This document shows, piece by piece, positions 1-8,922 of a stretch of 64,000 nt of DNA (positions within the stretch are counted from its first letter, which is position 1; every line of letters begins with the position of its first letter). Below the pieces are notes generated by a model. The model made no database searches and had not been told where the DNA came from. It was given only the letters and a program-made list of their open reading frames with translations. The stretch comes from Mycolicibacterium sp. YH-1 (GTDB taxonomy: Bacteria; Actinomycetota; Actinomycetes; Mycobacteriales; Mycobacteriaceae), in contig NZ_CP092915.1 of assembly GCF_022557175.1 (NCBI RefSeq), positions 2,294,001 to 2,358,000 of the forward strand, read 5' to 3'. The position numbers were made by a program, and so were the translations under genes.

Positions 1-297
1 CCGGACCGCCCAGGTGTCGATGTCTCGGCTAGCTTCACGCTCGGTGTCGAGCGCTACCACTACCCGGAGGACCTTCCGAAGGTCAACGCCACGAGCGGTC
101 CGTCCTGTAAGGATCAGATGCTGCCGGCCGTGCCGAATAACAAGCGCCCGCCCTTCCTGGTCACCGATGTCGGTGCGAACCCGTGGAAGTACGGAAACCA
201 GGGCCTCCTGCTCAACTCGGACGCGCTAAAGCAGGCGCTGTTCGGTCCGATCCAGGGCCCGCCGCGGAACAGCGCGCAGATCGGAATGCCGGGATGA
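1..297 (+). CDS. mceA: MceA C-terminal end (partial)
   Basis: Only the last 98 codons are in the window, read in frame 1 from base 1 and ending in TGA at 295-297. The segment contains NPWKYGNQGLLLNSD and LKQALFGP, which match the conserved C-terminal end of mycobacterial MceA proteins (from memory of the family). MceA is a substrate-binding subunit of the Mce lipid importer in the cell envelope. The stop overlaps the mceB start as ATGA, so the two are translationally coupled. The YrbE permease genes expected upstream lie outside the window. Which of the numbered mce operons this is cannot be decided from this fragment. Confidence 0.85.
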   Translation, partial: PDRPGVDVSASFTLGVERYHYPEDLPKVNATSGPSCKDQMLPAVPNNKRPPFLVTDVGANPWKYGNQGLLLNSDALKQALFGPIQGPPRNSAQIGMPG

Positions 298-1319
298 CCC
301 GGTCAAAAGGCATCATCATCAAGTTCGGCATCTTCGCCACGATCATGTCGCTGCTGACGGTGTTCCTGGTCTTCACCTTCGGGCAGTACCGCACCGGTTC
401 GACTAACGGATACTCGGCTGTCTTCACCGATGCCTCGCGACTGGCCACGGGGGACACGGTCCGGGTGGCCGGCATCCGGGTGGGGACCGTCACGGACGTG
501 TCGCTGCAGGCGGACCGCAAGGTGCTGGTCGAGTTCGACGCCGATCGCGATATCAAGCTGACCAGCGGTACCAACGCCGCGATTCGCTACCTCAATCTCA
601 CCGGTGACCGCTACCTGGACCTTATCGACGGTCCCGGTTCGACGAAGTTGATGTCACCCGGATCGCAGATCCCGGTGGATCGCACTCAACCCGCGCTCGA
701 CCTGGACCTGCTTCTCAGTGGGCTGAAACCCGTCGTCCAGGGGCTGAATCCGCAGGACGTCAACGAACTCTCGTCGGCCCTGATCCAGGTGTTCCAAGGG
801 CAGGAGGGCACGCTGGACTCCCTCCTGGCGAGGACATCGTCGTTCACCAACACGCTGGCGGACGACAACGAGAACATCGAGGGCGTGATCGACAACCTCA
901 ACGTGGTGCTCGGCACCATCTCCAAGGACGGCGATCAGTTCTCCGGCGCGATCGATCGACTCGAGAAGCTCATCAGCGGGCTGTCACAGGACCGGGATCC
1001 GATCGCCACCGCGATCTCGTCGCTCGACACCGGAACGGCGTCGATCGCGTCCCTCCTCACCGAGACGCGGCCTCCGCTCGCTGGCACGGTCGATCAGTTG
1101 AACCGCCTGGCGCCCAACCTCGAAAGCGGCAAGGGCTATCTCGACGGAGCGCTGCAGCGCGCTCCGGGCAACTACCGCAAACTCGCACGAATCGGTGCGT
1201 ACGGCTCCTTCGTGCAGTACTACATCTGTGAACTCTCCATCCGCGTCACGGACCTTCAGGGCAGAGCGTCGCTCTTCCCGTTCGTGAAGCAAGAAAACGG
1301 AAGGTGCGCTGAGCCGTAA
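294..1319 (+). CDS. mceB: Mce family protein MceB
   Basis: This 341-residue Mce subunit has an N-terminal membrane segment (about residues 8-28, hydrophobic IIIKFGIFATIMSLLTVFLV). A MCE/MlaD domain follows at about residues 38-115, with the typical GDTVRVAGIRVGTV turn and a GDRYLDL motif. The rest is a long helical region. The ATG at 294 is chosen because it overlaps the mceA stop (ATGA) and is followed directly by the membrane anchor; an open frame extends back to 183 but would overlap mceA. MceB is one of six subunits thought to form the tunnel that carries lipid from the outer envelope to the YrbE/MceG ABC transporter. Confidence 0.9.
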   Translation: MTRSKGIIIKFGIFATIMSLLTVFLVFTFGQYRTGSTNGYSAVFTDASRLATGDTVRVAGIRVGTVTDVSLQADRKVLVEFDADRDIKLTSGTNAAIRYLNLTGDRYLDLIDGPGSTKLMSPGSQIPVDRTQPALDLDLLLSGLKPVVQGLNPQDVNELSSALIQVFQGQEGTLDSLLARTSSFTNTLADDNENIEGVIDNLNVVLGTISKDGDQFSGAIDRLEKLISGLSQDRDPIATAISSLDTGTASIASLLTETRPPLAGTVDQLNRLAPNLESGKGYLDGALQRAPGNYRKLARIGAYGSFVQYYICELSIRVTDLQGRASLFPFVKQENGRCAEP

Positions 1320-2410
1320 TGCTGAAGTATCGCGCAGCCAAACTCGTCCGCGCCGGTTTCATGGGGGTTGTTCTCGCCATCCTGATCATCGCCGTCGGTC
1401 TGCAACCCGAACGCCTACTCGCGTATGCCACGTCGCTGCAGTACAAGGCGCTGTTCAGTGAGGCCGGCGGCATCATCGTCGGTAACGACGTCACCCTATC
1501 CGGAATCAAAGTCGGTGCGGTGACCGATGTTTCACTCGACAATGGCGATGCCCTCGTCGCTTTCACCATCAACGGCAAGTACCCGCTGGGGTCGGAGACC
1601 ACAGCACACATCAAGACCGGCACGCTTCTCGGTGAGCGGGTGCTGAGCCTGGAGTCCTCGGGCAGTGGGAAGTTGGACCGCACCGAGGCCATCCCTGTCT
1701 CGCGGACGTCATCGCCGTACTCGCTGAGCGATGCGGTCGGTGAGCTGACGGAGAACACTGCCGGCACCGACACCGGGCAGCTCAACCAGTCGCTGGACAC
1801 CCTGTCGACGACTCTGGACCAGATCGCACCGCGACTGGGGCCGACATTCGACGGGCTGTCCCGGGTCTCCCGGTCGTTGAACAGTCGCAACGAAACCCTT
1901 GCCGACCTGCTCAAGGCCGCCTCCGATGTCACCGGAATTCTGTCGGAACGAAGCCAGCAGGTGAACAGCCTGATACTCAACGCCAACGATCTCCTGGCGG
2001 TACTGGTCGAACGTCGTCAGGCGGTCGTCGACCTTCTTGCGAACACGTCGGCGGTGTCCAAGCAACTGGTCGGCCTGGTGGCAGACAACGAGGCGGAGTT
2101 GGCACCAACGCTGGAGCGGCTCAACAAGGTGAACGAGGTATTGGTGCGCAACCGCGACAATCTCGCCAAGGCGATCCCCGGGGCGGCCAAGTACCAGACC
2201 ACGTTGAGTGAGGCCGTGTCCAGCGGTGCGTACTACACCGCATACGTGCCGAACTTCCAGCCGATGCAGCTGTTGCAGCCGTTCATGGACTACGCATTCG
2301 GATTCCGTCGTGGCGCGTTCGGCGCTGGAGTACCGCCCACCTCACCCGAGACCGGACCGCGGGCTGAACTGCCGCTTCCGTACAACGCGCTTCCCGGGGG
2401 TTCACGGTGA
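1319..2410 (+). CDS. mceC: Mce family protein MceC
   Basis: This 363-residue Mce subunit begins with an ATG that shares one base with the mceB TAA stop. It has an N-terminal membrane anchor at about residues 13-30. The MCE domain (about 38-115) contains GNDVTLSGIKVGAVTDVSL and GERVLSLE. The remainder is a long, mostly helical segment rich in Asn, Leu and Ser, ending in a short Pro/Gly-rich tail. It belongs to the same operon as mceA-F and forms part of the envelope-spanning lipid importer. No signal of damage is visible. Confidence 0.9.
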   Translation: MLKYRAAKLVRAGFMGVVLAILIIAVGLQPERLLAYATSLQYKALFSEAGGIIVGNDVTLSGIKVGAVTDVSLDNGDALVAFTINGKYPLGSETTAHIKTGTLLGERVLSLESSGSGKLDRTEAIPVSRTSSPYSLSDAVGELTENTAGTDTGQLNQSLDTLSTTLDQIAPRLGPTFDGLSRVSRSLNSRNETLADLLKAASDVTGILSERSQQVNSLILNANDLLAVLVERRQAVVDLLANTSAVSKQLVGLVADNEAELAPTLERLNKVNEVLVRNRDNLAKAIPGAAKYQTTLSEAVSSGAYYTAYVPNFQPMQLLQPFMDYAFGFRRGAFGAGVPPTSPETGPRAELPLPYNALPGGSR

Positions 2411-3906
2411 TGTCGGAGAAGTCTCGAAAGTGGCTCGTCCCCACGGTCGCCGGGGTGCTCGTGCTCGCGCTCCTCGGCGGCGGGTTCGTCGCGGCCCGTG
2501 CACTGTTCTTCGGCCCCAACACGATCACTGCGTTCTTCCCGACGGCGACGGCCATCTATCCCGGCGACGACGTCAGGGTCTCAGGTGTCAAGGTCGGCAC
2601 GATCGCATCGATCGAGCCGCAGGGCACGCAGACCAAGATGACCATGAGGGTCGACAGGTCCGTACCCGTGCCCGCTGACGCGTCGGCGGTGATCGTCGCC
2701 CAGAACCTGGTCGCCGCCCGCTATGTGCAACTCACACCGGCATACCGGACAGAGGGCCCGAAGATGGCCGATGGTGCGGTGATTCCGACGGACCGGACCG
2801 CGGTCCCCGTCGAGTGGGATGAGGTCAAGCGCCAACTCGAGCGGCTCGCCACCGATCTGGCTCCCACCGGAGACACGTCCACCAGCTCGGTGGGTCGCTT
2901 CATCGACAGTGCCGCCAACGCCTTGGACGGCAACGGCGACAAGCTGCGCGCGACGCTGGCCGAACTCTCCGGGGCAGGCCGGATACTCGCCGAGGGGAGC
3001 GGCAACTTCGTCGGCATCATCAAGAACCTGCAGATCTTCGTCACCGCGTTGCGGGACAGCAACCAACAGATCGTGGCCTTCAACGATCGGCTGGCCACGC
3101 TGTCCAGCGTGCTCGACGGGAGCAAGTCCGACCTCGATGCGGCGCTGACCAATCTCTCCTTGGCCACCGAGGAGGTGAAGCGCTTCGTCGCGGGCACCCG
3201 AAACCAGACTGCCGAGCAGCTCGAGGGGCTGGTCAAGGTCACCCAGACGTTGGTCGACGTGAAGTCCGATTTCGAACAGGTCCTGCACGTCACGCCAACG
3301 GCTTTCGCCAATGGTTACAATATTTACGACCCGGATCTCGGCACGGTTCGTGGTGGATTCTCGATCCCCAACCTCGCGAGCCCCATGCAGTTCGTGTGCG
3401 GCATGATCGGCGCGACGCAGAACACCACTGCCCCAGAGACCGCGAAGCTGTGCAACGATTACCTCGGTCCCGCGCTGCGGCTGCTCAACTTGAACTACAT
3501 CCCGGTTCCGATCAACCCGTACCTCGCCAGGTCGGCCGCCCCGGAGAACATCGTCTACGCGGACCCCAAGCTGGCACCCGGCGGCGAGGGCGGTGCGCCC
3601 ATGCCACCCGAGACGCCACCCGCCGTGTCGGCGTACACCGGCCTGGACGGCGATGTTCCGCCGCCGCCCGGCATGGGACCGCCCGGTGTTCCGCTACCGA
3701 CCAACGAGCGAACGCCGCTGCAGCCGTTCCCCGCGTTGTATCCCGGAGCTCCGGTGCCCACACCGGCTGACACGCGGATCGGGCCTCCGCCTCCGGAGCC
3801 AGCTGCGGGGCCGAGCCTGCCGGCAATGTTGCTTCCGGGCGACGCGCCGCAACCCGCCCCGAGCCCGCCGCCCGGGCCGCTACTTCCCGCCGAGGGGACA
3901 CCATGA
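2410..3906 (+). CDS. mceD: Mce family protein MceD
   Basis: This Mce subunit has 498 residues counted from the ATG at 2410; a GTG at 2407 is an equally possible start. The GTG would overlap the mceC stop as GTGA. A membrane anchor lies at residues 9-31. The MCE domain follows (about 38-115), with GDDVRVSGVKVGTIASI and NLVAARYVQL. A long alpha-helical region runs to about residue 300. The last roughly 115 residues form a Pro/Gly-rich low-complexity tail (runs such as PPPPGMGPPG), as is common in MceD. The stop overlaps the mceE start (ATGA). Confidence 0.9.
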   Translation: MSEKSRKWLVPTVAGVLVLALLGGGFVAARALFFGPNTITAFFPTATAIYPGDDVRVSGVKVGTIASIEPQGTQTKMTMRVDRSVPVPADASAVIVAQNLVAARYVQLTPAYRTEGPKMADGAVIPTDRTAVPVEWDEVKRQLERLATDLAPTGDTSTSSVGRFIDSAANALDGNGDKLRATLAELSGAGRILAEGSGNFVGIIKNLQIFVTALRDSNQQIVAFNDRLATLSSVLDGSKSDLDAALTNLSLATEEVKRFVAGTRNQTAEQLEGLVKVTQTLVDVKSDFEQVLHVTPTAFANGYNIYDPDLGTVRGGFSIPNLASPMQFVCGMIGATQNTTAPETAKLCNDYLGPALRLLNLNYIPVPINPYLARSAAPENIVYADPKLAPGGEGGAPMPPETPPAVSAYTGLDGDVPPPPGMGPPGVPLPTNERTPLQPFPALYPGAPVPTPADTRIGPPPPEPAAGPSLPAMLLPGDAPQPAPSPPPGPLLPAEGTP

Positions 3907-5297
3907 TGAATGGCGCTTCGATCCGCCTGCCGCGCACGCGAGGAGCAATTGGTCGGCTCTTCGCCGTAGGCGCCTGCGTGGCGTTGAGTGCCACGGGGTG
4001 TGCGTTTCAGGGAATCAACTCCCTGCCGCTGCCGGGCGCGGTGGGACGCGGCTCCGATACGGTGGTCTACCACGTGCAGATCGCGAACGTCTCGACGCTG
4101 GAGTCGAATTCGCCGGTTCTCATCAACGACGTCGTGGTGGGCAGCGTCGGCAAGATGGAAGTTCAGGACTGGCACGCCAACGTCGAGATCTCTGTCGAGC
4201 CCGGTGCGGTCATCCCAGTCAATGCCGTCGCACGGGTCGGACAGACAAGCCTTCTGGGTTCGATGCATCTGGCGCTGGACCCGCCGCTGGGTCAGTCGCC
4301 CGAGGGCAAACTGACACCGGGGTCCACGATCGGGCTGAACGAGTCGTCGACCTATCCGACCACCGAGGAGACGCTGTCGTCACTGTCCGTCGTCGTGAAT
4401 GCCGGCGGGTTGGGCCAACTCGGCGACGTCATCCATACGTTTAACACCGCCCTGTCCGGGCGGGAGGAAGAGTTCCGCTCGCTGTTCACCGAACTCGACA
4501 CGTTCATCGGCACTCTGGATAGCCAGCGTCACAATCTCGTCGCCACGATCGACGCCCTGAATCGCGTCGCGTCGAATTTCGCCGACCGGCGTGAGGTTAT
4601 CGACCAGGCGCTACAACGGATCCCACGTGCCCTGGAGGTCCTGGATCGTGAGCGACCGCAGCTCACCACCGCGCTCACCAAGCTCGGACAGTTCAGCGAC
4701 ACCGCCAACAGGCTCGTCAATGACACCCAGGCCGACCTGGTGAGGAATTTGAAGAACCTTCAGCCGACCATTCAGGCGCTCGCCGACGTCGGACCGGATC
4801 TGGACGCGAGCATCGCCTACGCGACGGTGTTCCCCTACGGCCAGAACCTCATCGACCGCGCGGTCAGAGGCGACTTCATCAACCTCTTCACCACGATCGA
4901 CATCTCCGGGCCGCGCTTGCGGAAGTCGATATTCCTCGGCACGCGCGCCGGTCAAGAGGGACGCGACCTGGTGCCGATGCCCGGTGAGCCGTACTTCCAG
5001 CGCTACACCTACGATCCGATCGGCCGCCCGCTGGCACCGCCGCCGCTGGGTGGTCCGTTGGGGCCGGTGCCGCCGAACAATCCGGGTTTGAATGCTGACC
5101 CGCCGGGGGCGGAACGCAGCCTGCCGGGGCCGGGTGCCGTGCTGGCTCTGCCGCCGCCGGTCACAGGACCCGTACTGCCCGTGGTCCCGCAGGCGAGCGC
5201 AGAGGGGGCGATGATCGAGAGTGTGCCGCCGCCAGGTGGGGGAGGTCCCATCTTCGCCGGGCCGTACCCACTCCCGCCGTTAGTTGGAGGTAACTGA
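3903..5297 (+). CDS. mceE: Mce family lipoprotein MceE (LprK/LprN/LprM type)
   Basis: This 464-residue Mce lipoprotein has a basic N-terminus, a hydrophobic core and a lipobox-like LSATGC near residue 34, so the mature protein should be lipid-anchored at Cys. That is the hallmark of the E subunit. The MCE domain (about 52-125) contains SPVLINDVVVGSVGKMEV and GQTSLLGSMHLAL. A Pro/Gly-rich tail of about 95 residues follows the helical region. A second ATG at 3906 is an alternative start; the first overlaps the mceD stop. In the Mce complex MceE is the membrane-anchored lipoprotein subunit. Confidence 0.9.
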   Translation: MMNGASIRLPRTRGAIGRLFAVGACVALSATGCAFQGINSLPLPGAVGRGSDTVVYHVQIANVSTLESNSPVLINDVVVGSVGKMEVQDWHANVEISVEPGAVIPVNAVARVGQTSLLGSMHLALDPPLGQSPEGKLTPGSTIGLNESSTYPTTEETLSSLSVVVNAGGLGQLGDVIHTFNTALSGREEEFRSLFTELDTFIGTLDSQRHNLVATIDALNRVASNFADRREVIDQALQRIPRALEVLDRERPQLTTALTKLGQFSDTANRLVNDTQADLVRNLKNLQPTIQALADVGPDLDASIAYATVFPYGQNLIDRAVRGDFINLFTTIDISGPRLRKSIFLGTRAGQEGRDLVPMPGEPYFQRYTYDPIGRPLAPPPLGGPLGPVPPNNPGLNADPPGAERSLPGPGAVLALPPPVTGPVLPVVPQASAEGAMIESVPPPGGGGPIFAGPYPLPPLVGGN

Positions 5298-7042
5298 TGC
5301 TGACTCGCTTCATCAAGATTCAGCTGGCGATCTTCACGGTCGTGTCGATCATCGGCGTGGCGGTGATGGCGTTCACCTACATCCAGGTACCCACGCTTCT
5401 GGGTCTTGGCCGTAACGTCGTGACGCTGCAGTTGCCTTCCTCCGGCGGGCTCTACCGGTTCAGCAACGTGACGTATCGCGGTGTCGAGGTCGGCAAGGTC
5501 ACCGACATCAAGGTCACCCCCAACGGTGCGGAAGCGACGATGTCCATTGCGACGTCACCCAAGATCCCTGCCGATCTGCTAGCGGAGGTCCGAAGCGTCT
5601 CGGCGGTCGGTGAGCAGTATGTCGACCTGCGGCCGCGAACCGACGCGGGTCCCTACCTGCAGAACGGTTCGGTCATCACCGCGGAGAACACCACCATTCC
5701 GGCGCCCGTCGGACCGGTATTGGATAGAGTCAGCCAATTGGTTGACACGTTCCCCAAGGACCGGCTGAGTGCGCTGCTCGACGAGACGTACAAGGGATTC
5801 AACGGGGCCGGTTACGATTTCGGCTCGCTGTTGGACTCGGGTGCGACACTGAGTTCCGACCTGAACAGCGTCGCCGAGCAGACCCGGACGTTGGCCGACG
5901 ACGTTCGACCCCTACTTGAGGGACAGGTCCAGAACGCGGATTCGATCCGAACCTGGGCACGGAGTCTCGCCGGTTTCACCGGCCAGCTCGCGGCCAGCGA
6001 TCCGCAGTTTCGCACTGTGCTGCAAACGTTCCCAAGCTTTGAGGGCGAGGTCTCAGGGCTGCTGAATCAGCTCAAGCCGACACTGCCAGTGTTGCTTGCG
6101 AACCTCGGCACCGTCAGCGAGATCCTCATGACGTACAACGCGTCTCTGGAGCAACTCCTGGTGCTACTGCCGCCGTATATCGCTCAGCAGCAGTCGTATT
6201 CGATCACCTCCGACTCGACTGGTGCCCCGCGCGGGGACTTCGCCGCCACGGTGAGCGATCCGCCGGCATGTACCGTCGGGTTCCTGCCTCCGTCGTCGTG
6301 GCGTTCACCGGCCGATGAGTCCGATATCGACACTCCGGACGGTATCTACTGCAAGCTGCCGCAGGATTCGCCGATCGCCGTGCGCGGTGTCCGCAACTTC
6401 CCCTGCATGAGAAAGCCCGGCAAGCGTGCACCGACGGTCGAGATCTGCAACAGCGACAAGCCGTTCGTGCCACTGGCGATGCGTCAGCATGCGACGGGAC
6501 CGGCGCCGTTCGACCCCAGCCTGATCGCGCAGGGTATTCCTATCGATGACCGAGCCACCCTCAGCGACGACATCCACGCTCCGATTGAGGGCACCCCGCT
6601 GCCGCCAGGGGCGGTTCCCTCGGGTACACCGCCCGGTGTGTCACCACTCGAGGCGCCTCTGGCACCGCTGGCGCCCACGGCACCTGCGGCGCCCGTCCCA
6701 CCGCCCCCGCCGGCCGGTAACTCCTTGAACGGACAGCCAATACCGGCGGCGGGACCGCCGCCGGGACCCGCGACCGAGGCCGCGTCCGTGGCGCCGGCAG
6801 GGGAGGCACCGCCGGTGCTCCCACCCGCTGAGCCGCCGCTCGCATCAGGCGATGGATCGGTTCCCCAGGCCGCACCAAGTTCATTCGGAGCGAAGCCCGG
6901 AGCCGGCCCGTCGGTGGCTGTTGTCGAATACAACCCGCGCACGGGCGAGTACATCGGTTCCAACGGCAAGCTGTACACCGTGACGAATCTGGTGGCGGGC
7001 ATGCCGCTGCCCAAGTCGTGGAAAGACCTGATGCCGCACTAG
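5297..7042 (+). CDS. mceF: Mce family protein MceF
   Basis: This 581-residue final Mce subunit starts at an ATG overlapping the mceE TGA. It has a membrane anchor at about residues 8-30. The MCE domain contains NVTYRGVEVGKVTDIKV and VGEQYVDLRP. A long helical region follows, then a Cys-containing segment (about residues 325-375). After that comes an Ala/Pro-rich linker of about 140 residues and a conserved-looking C-terminal cap with YNPRTGEYIGSNGKLYTV. The internal Cys segment and C-terminal cap are typical of F subunits. It is the last gene of the operon; a hairpin lies directly downstream. Confidence 0.9.
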   Translation: MLTRFIKIQLAIFTVVSIIGVAVMAFTYIQVPTLLGLGRNVVTLQLPSSGGLYRFSNVTYRGVEVGKVTDIKVTPNGAEATMSIATSPKIPADLLAEVRSVSAVGEQYVDLRPRTDAGPYLQNGSVITAENTTIPAPVGPVLDRVSQLVDTFPKDRLSALLDETYKGFNGAGYDFGSLLDSGATLSSDLNSVAEQTRTLADDVRPLLEGQVQNADSIRTWARSLAGFTGQLAASDPQFRTVLQTFPSFEGEVSGLLNQLKPTLPVLLANLGTVSEILMTYNASLEQLLVLLPPYIAQQQSYSITSDSTGAPRGDFAATVSDPPACTVGFLPPSSWRSPADESDIDTPDGIYCKLPQDSPIAVRGVRNFPCMRKPGKRAPTVEICNSDKPFVPLAMRQHATGPAPFDPSLIAQGIPIDDRATLSDDIHAPIEGTPLPPGAVPSGTPPGVSPLEAPLAPLAPTAPAAPVPPPPPAGNSLNGQPIPAAGPPPGPATEAASVAPAGEAPPVLPPAEPPLASGDGSVPQAAPSSFGAKPGAGPSVAVVEYNPRTGEYIGSNGKLYTVTNLVAGMPLPKSWKDLMPH

Positions 7043-7056
7043 AACTCGCGCAAGAA

Positions 7057-7082
7057 CGCCCCCTGCCGGACCGGCGGGGGCG
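7057..7082 (+). terminator. Candidate terminator of the mce operon
   Basis: A GC-rich inverted repeat begins 14 bases after the mceF stop (CGCCCCCTGCCGG against CCGGCGGGGGCG, one base imperfect). It has almost no loop and is followed by a weakly T-rich stretch (CTCTTGTGGGTGTTT). The position between convergent genes supports a terminator, but the T tract is poor, so it could act with Rho or bidirectionally. Confidence 0.5.
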
Positions 7083-7121
7083 CTCTTGTGGGTGTTTCAG
7101 TCGGCGATCAGCCGATGCTGA

Positions 7122-7637
7122 TCAAGAGATCTTGGTGATCTTGACCGGCAGGTTGAGCACCAGCGACTTGTTCCTCCCACAGTTGCCGCTCACGCCGGTT
7201 GTCTCGTCCTCGCCGAGCCATAGGTCGGAAATCCGCTGGGTCATGCCCTCCTCGGTGGCGGGGTAGAACTCGTACACCTGCAGTCCGGGAGCGCGACTGC
7301 CGTCGGGGCACGGGATCCATTCGGGAACATAGTGTTTGACGTACCACAAGGTGCCGATCCCGGTGTAGATGTCTTCGGTCCAACCCAGGGAACTGGTCAC
7401 CTTGCCCGAGCAGGTCAGGGCTGTCGTACACGTGGTGGTGACGGTCCACGTGCTTCGCACTGACGGCTCGTCCTGATAGCGGTCGTTCATCCTGGCCCAC
7501 TCGCCATTCGAGACCACGGAGTACGTGCCATTCATGGCGTACTCCTCGTACTCGGCGGCGGCCGGTGGGGCAGTGCCGAGCCCGAACGCGGCGGCGGCGA
7601 TCAATGCGGCCCCCGGGACCACTTTCTTCGGGCTCAT
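7122..7637 (-). CDS. Small secreted protein beside the mce operon
   Basis: This 171-residue protein has a clear Sec signal peptide: lysines, a hydrophobic core and an APPAAAEYE cleavage region at about residue 28. The mature part has two close Cys in TTTCTTALTCSG and later CP and NCGR, so disulfides are likely. It reads G-x-Y-x-V, then W-x-V with a Cys pair, an architecture also seen in the secreted protein at 8304-8795, so the two may be distant paralogues. It is convergent with mceF. Small exported proteins often follow mce operons, but the function is unknown. Confidence 0.75.
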   Translation of the reverse strand: MSPKKVVPGAALIAAAAFGLGTAPPAAAEYEEYAMNGTYSVVSNGEWARMNDRYQDEPSVRSTWTVTTTCTTALTCSGKVTSSLGWTEDIYTGIGTLWYVKHYVPEWIPCPDGSRAPGLQVYEFYPATEEGMTQRISDLWLGEDETTGVSGNCGRNKSLVLNLPVKITKIS

Positions 7638-7662
7638 GTGATGCTCCTTGATCGTCCCGCCA

Positions 7663-7679
7663 TGGCAATACCATTCTTA
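7663..7679. promoter_or_regulatory. Candidate TetR-type operator (GAGAAT family, copy A)
   Basis: The 17-mer TGGCAATACCATTCTTA matches the consensus TGAGAAT-N3-ATTCTCA at 11 of 14 arm positions. It lies 26 bases upstream of the start of the secreted-protein gene that begins at 7637. A further GAGAAT half-site sits nearby at 7685-7690. It is one of a set of similar sites in the window. Confidence 0.35.
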
Positions 7680-7797
7680 CGCAGGAGAATAACACTTTGG
7701 GCATGTCGGGAAGACTGTGTTGGGGCCCAGTCTGTGCTTGTCCACTGTCACGGATGTGACCAGCGGTGACAGGGTGGTATTCGATCTTCTCTGAAGG

Positions 7798-7814
7798 GGA
7801 GAATTTCGCTCTCT
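7798..7814. promoter_or_regulatory. Candidate TetR-type operator (GAGAAT family, copy C)
   Basis: GGAGAATTTCGCTCTCT matches TGAGAAT-N3-ATTCTCA at 10 of 14 arm positions and ends 20 bases before the GTG at 7835. With copy A it brackets the divergent promoter region of two secreted-protein genes. A weaker TTCTC-N7-GAGAA inverted repeat overlaps it. Confidence 0.3.
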
Positions 7815-7834
7815 GATGTGGGAGAGTATCTTTC

Positions 7835-8233
7835 GTGCGAATCGTCGTGGCTGCCGCAGCTGGTCTACTGGCCGCAGGGCTGTTTACGGCTCCGCCGGTG
7901 TCGGCCGAGCCGGTACCCGCAGAACCCACCGCGGCCGAGTGTAACGAGCCCTCCTGCGTTCCTGGCATCATGCCCGGAGCTGTGCTCGGCGCCCCGTGTG
8001 CCCAGACCACCTATTACGTGTTTGGGGTGACGTCCTGGGGCAGGTTGGTGTTCTGCGGATCGCCGCGCCGGCTGGAGCCCCGTTGGTTCCGGACCACCGA
8101 GTTACGCGGTATCAAGACCGAGGGCGCTAGCTGTTCCGGGCGTGACGGTGAGATGGCTCAAGCCCCGGACGGCCTCTTCCTGTCCTGCGACGTACGCAAC
8201 TCCGCGGCGGTCTGGACGCGCGGCGACATCTGA
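7835..8233 (+). CDS. Small secreted protein, function unknown
   Basis: This 132-residue protein starts at a GTG and has a short Sec signal peptide ending near PPVSAEP (about residue 25). The mature protein has six cysteines (in ECNEPSC, PCAQ, FCGS, SCSG and SCDV), which suggests a disulfide-stabilised exported domain. A GGAGAG sits about 15 bases upstream, so the ribosome-binding site is not ideal. It is divergent from the secreted protein at 7122-7637 and shares its promoter region. I do not recognise the family. Confidence 0.7.
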   Translation: MRIVVAAAAGLLAAGLFTAPPVSAEPVPAEPTAAECNEPSCVPGIMPGAVLGAPCAQTTYYVFGVTSWGRLVFCGSPRRLEPRWFRTTELRGIKTEGASCSGRDGEMAQAPDGLFLSCDVRNSAAVWTRGDI

Positions 8234-8303
8234 ACTGAAAGCAGCGAATCCTCCGCCAGTCGGCAGAGGATTCTTGTCTGCAACGGAAGTCGGTCCGTCG
8301 CCC

Positions 8304-8795
8304 TCAGTACGTTCGCAATGCGAAGGTGTACGTGCTGGCGCCGCCCGGCGCCCCGTAGCAGCCCGCGTTGTAGGTGGAGTCGATCGTGCCGGCCAGCGAC
8401 ACCGCGTCCCATGAGTAGACGTCGTGCGAGGGCAGGTTGTAGCCGACGCAGCGCACGCCGTCGATCACGTCGACGGTCAAGGTGTACCGACCGTCGGCGT
8501 AATACGCGGTGTTCTGAATTCGTTGACTCTTCAACGGTCTGGGGATGCCGATCACGTTGAGGTTATCGGTCTCTGGCGCAATGACCGGATCTTCGATCCA
8601 CGTCGCACATTCGGGGCCTCCGCAGGAGTGCGCGACCGACCAGATCCATGCGTGATCGTTCCAGCGGTCGGTCAGAACCTCGTAATTCCCCACCCGCATA
8701 CCGGCATTGGCGGTCGGAGCGCCGACCATCGCCGCGGTTACGAGGGCAGCTCCCAGTACCGGTAGTGCCTTCTTCACCGTTGTGGCCACGGCCAT
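8304..8795 (-). CDS. Small secreted protein, function unknown
   Basis: This 163-residue protein starts at ATG 8795; a TTG at 8810 would add five residues. The signal peptide has lysines, a hydrophobic ALPVLGAALVTAAMV core and cleavage near TANAG. The mature part has CGGPEC, VRCVGY and GCYG, hence four cysteines, and is rich in Tyr, Trp and Thr like a beta-sandwich. The G-x-Y-x-V followed by W-x-V-x-x-x-C layout resembles the protein at 7122-7637. It is convergent with the 7835 gene. The function is unknown. Confidence 0.7.
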   Translation of the reverse strand: MAVATTVKKALPVLGAALVTAAMVGAPTANAGMRVGNYEVLTDRWNDHAWIWSVAHSCGGPECATWIEDPVIAPETDNLNVIGIPRPLKSQRIQNTAYYADGRYTLTVDVIDGVRCVGYNLPSHDVYSWDAVSLAGTIDSTYNAGCYGAPGGASTYTFALRTY

Positions 8796-8922
8796 CTCCC
8801 GTCTTCGCAAGCGCTTGTCAGTCGCAGCCTATCGGGCCGACAACGCCCCCGTCAGCCAGATGGCAGACCTCGTCTTCGCTGCCGCTGCAACCGATCTGCT
8901 GCAGCGGGACTGCCGAGGACAT

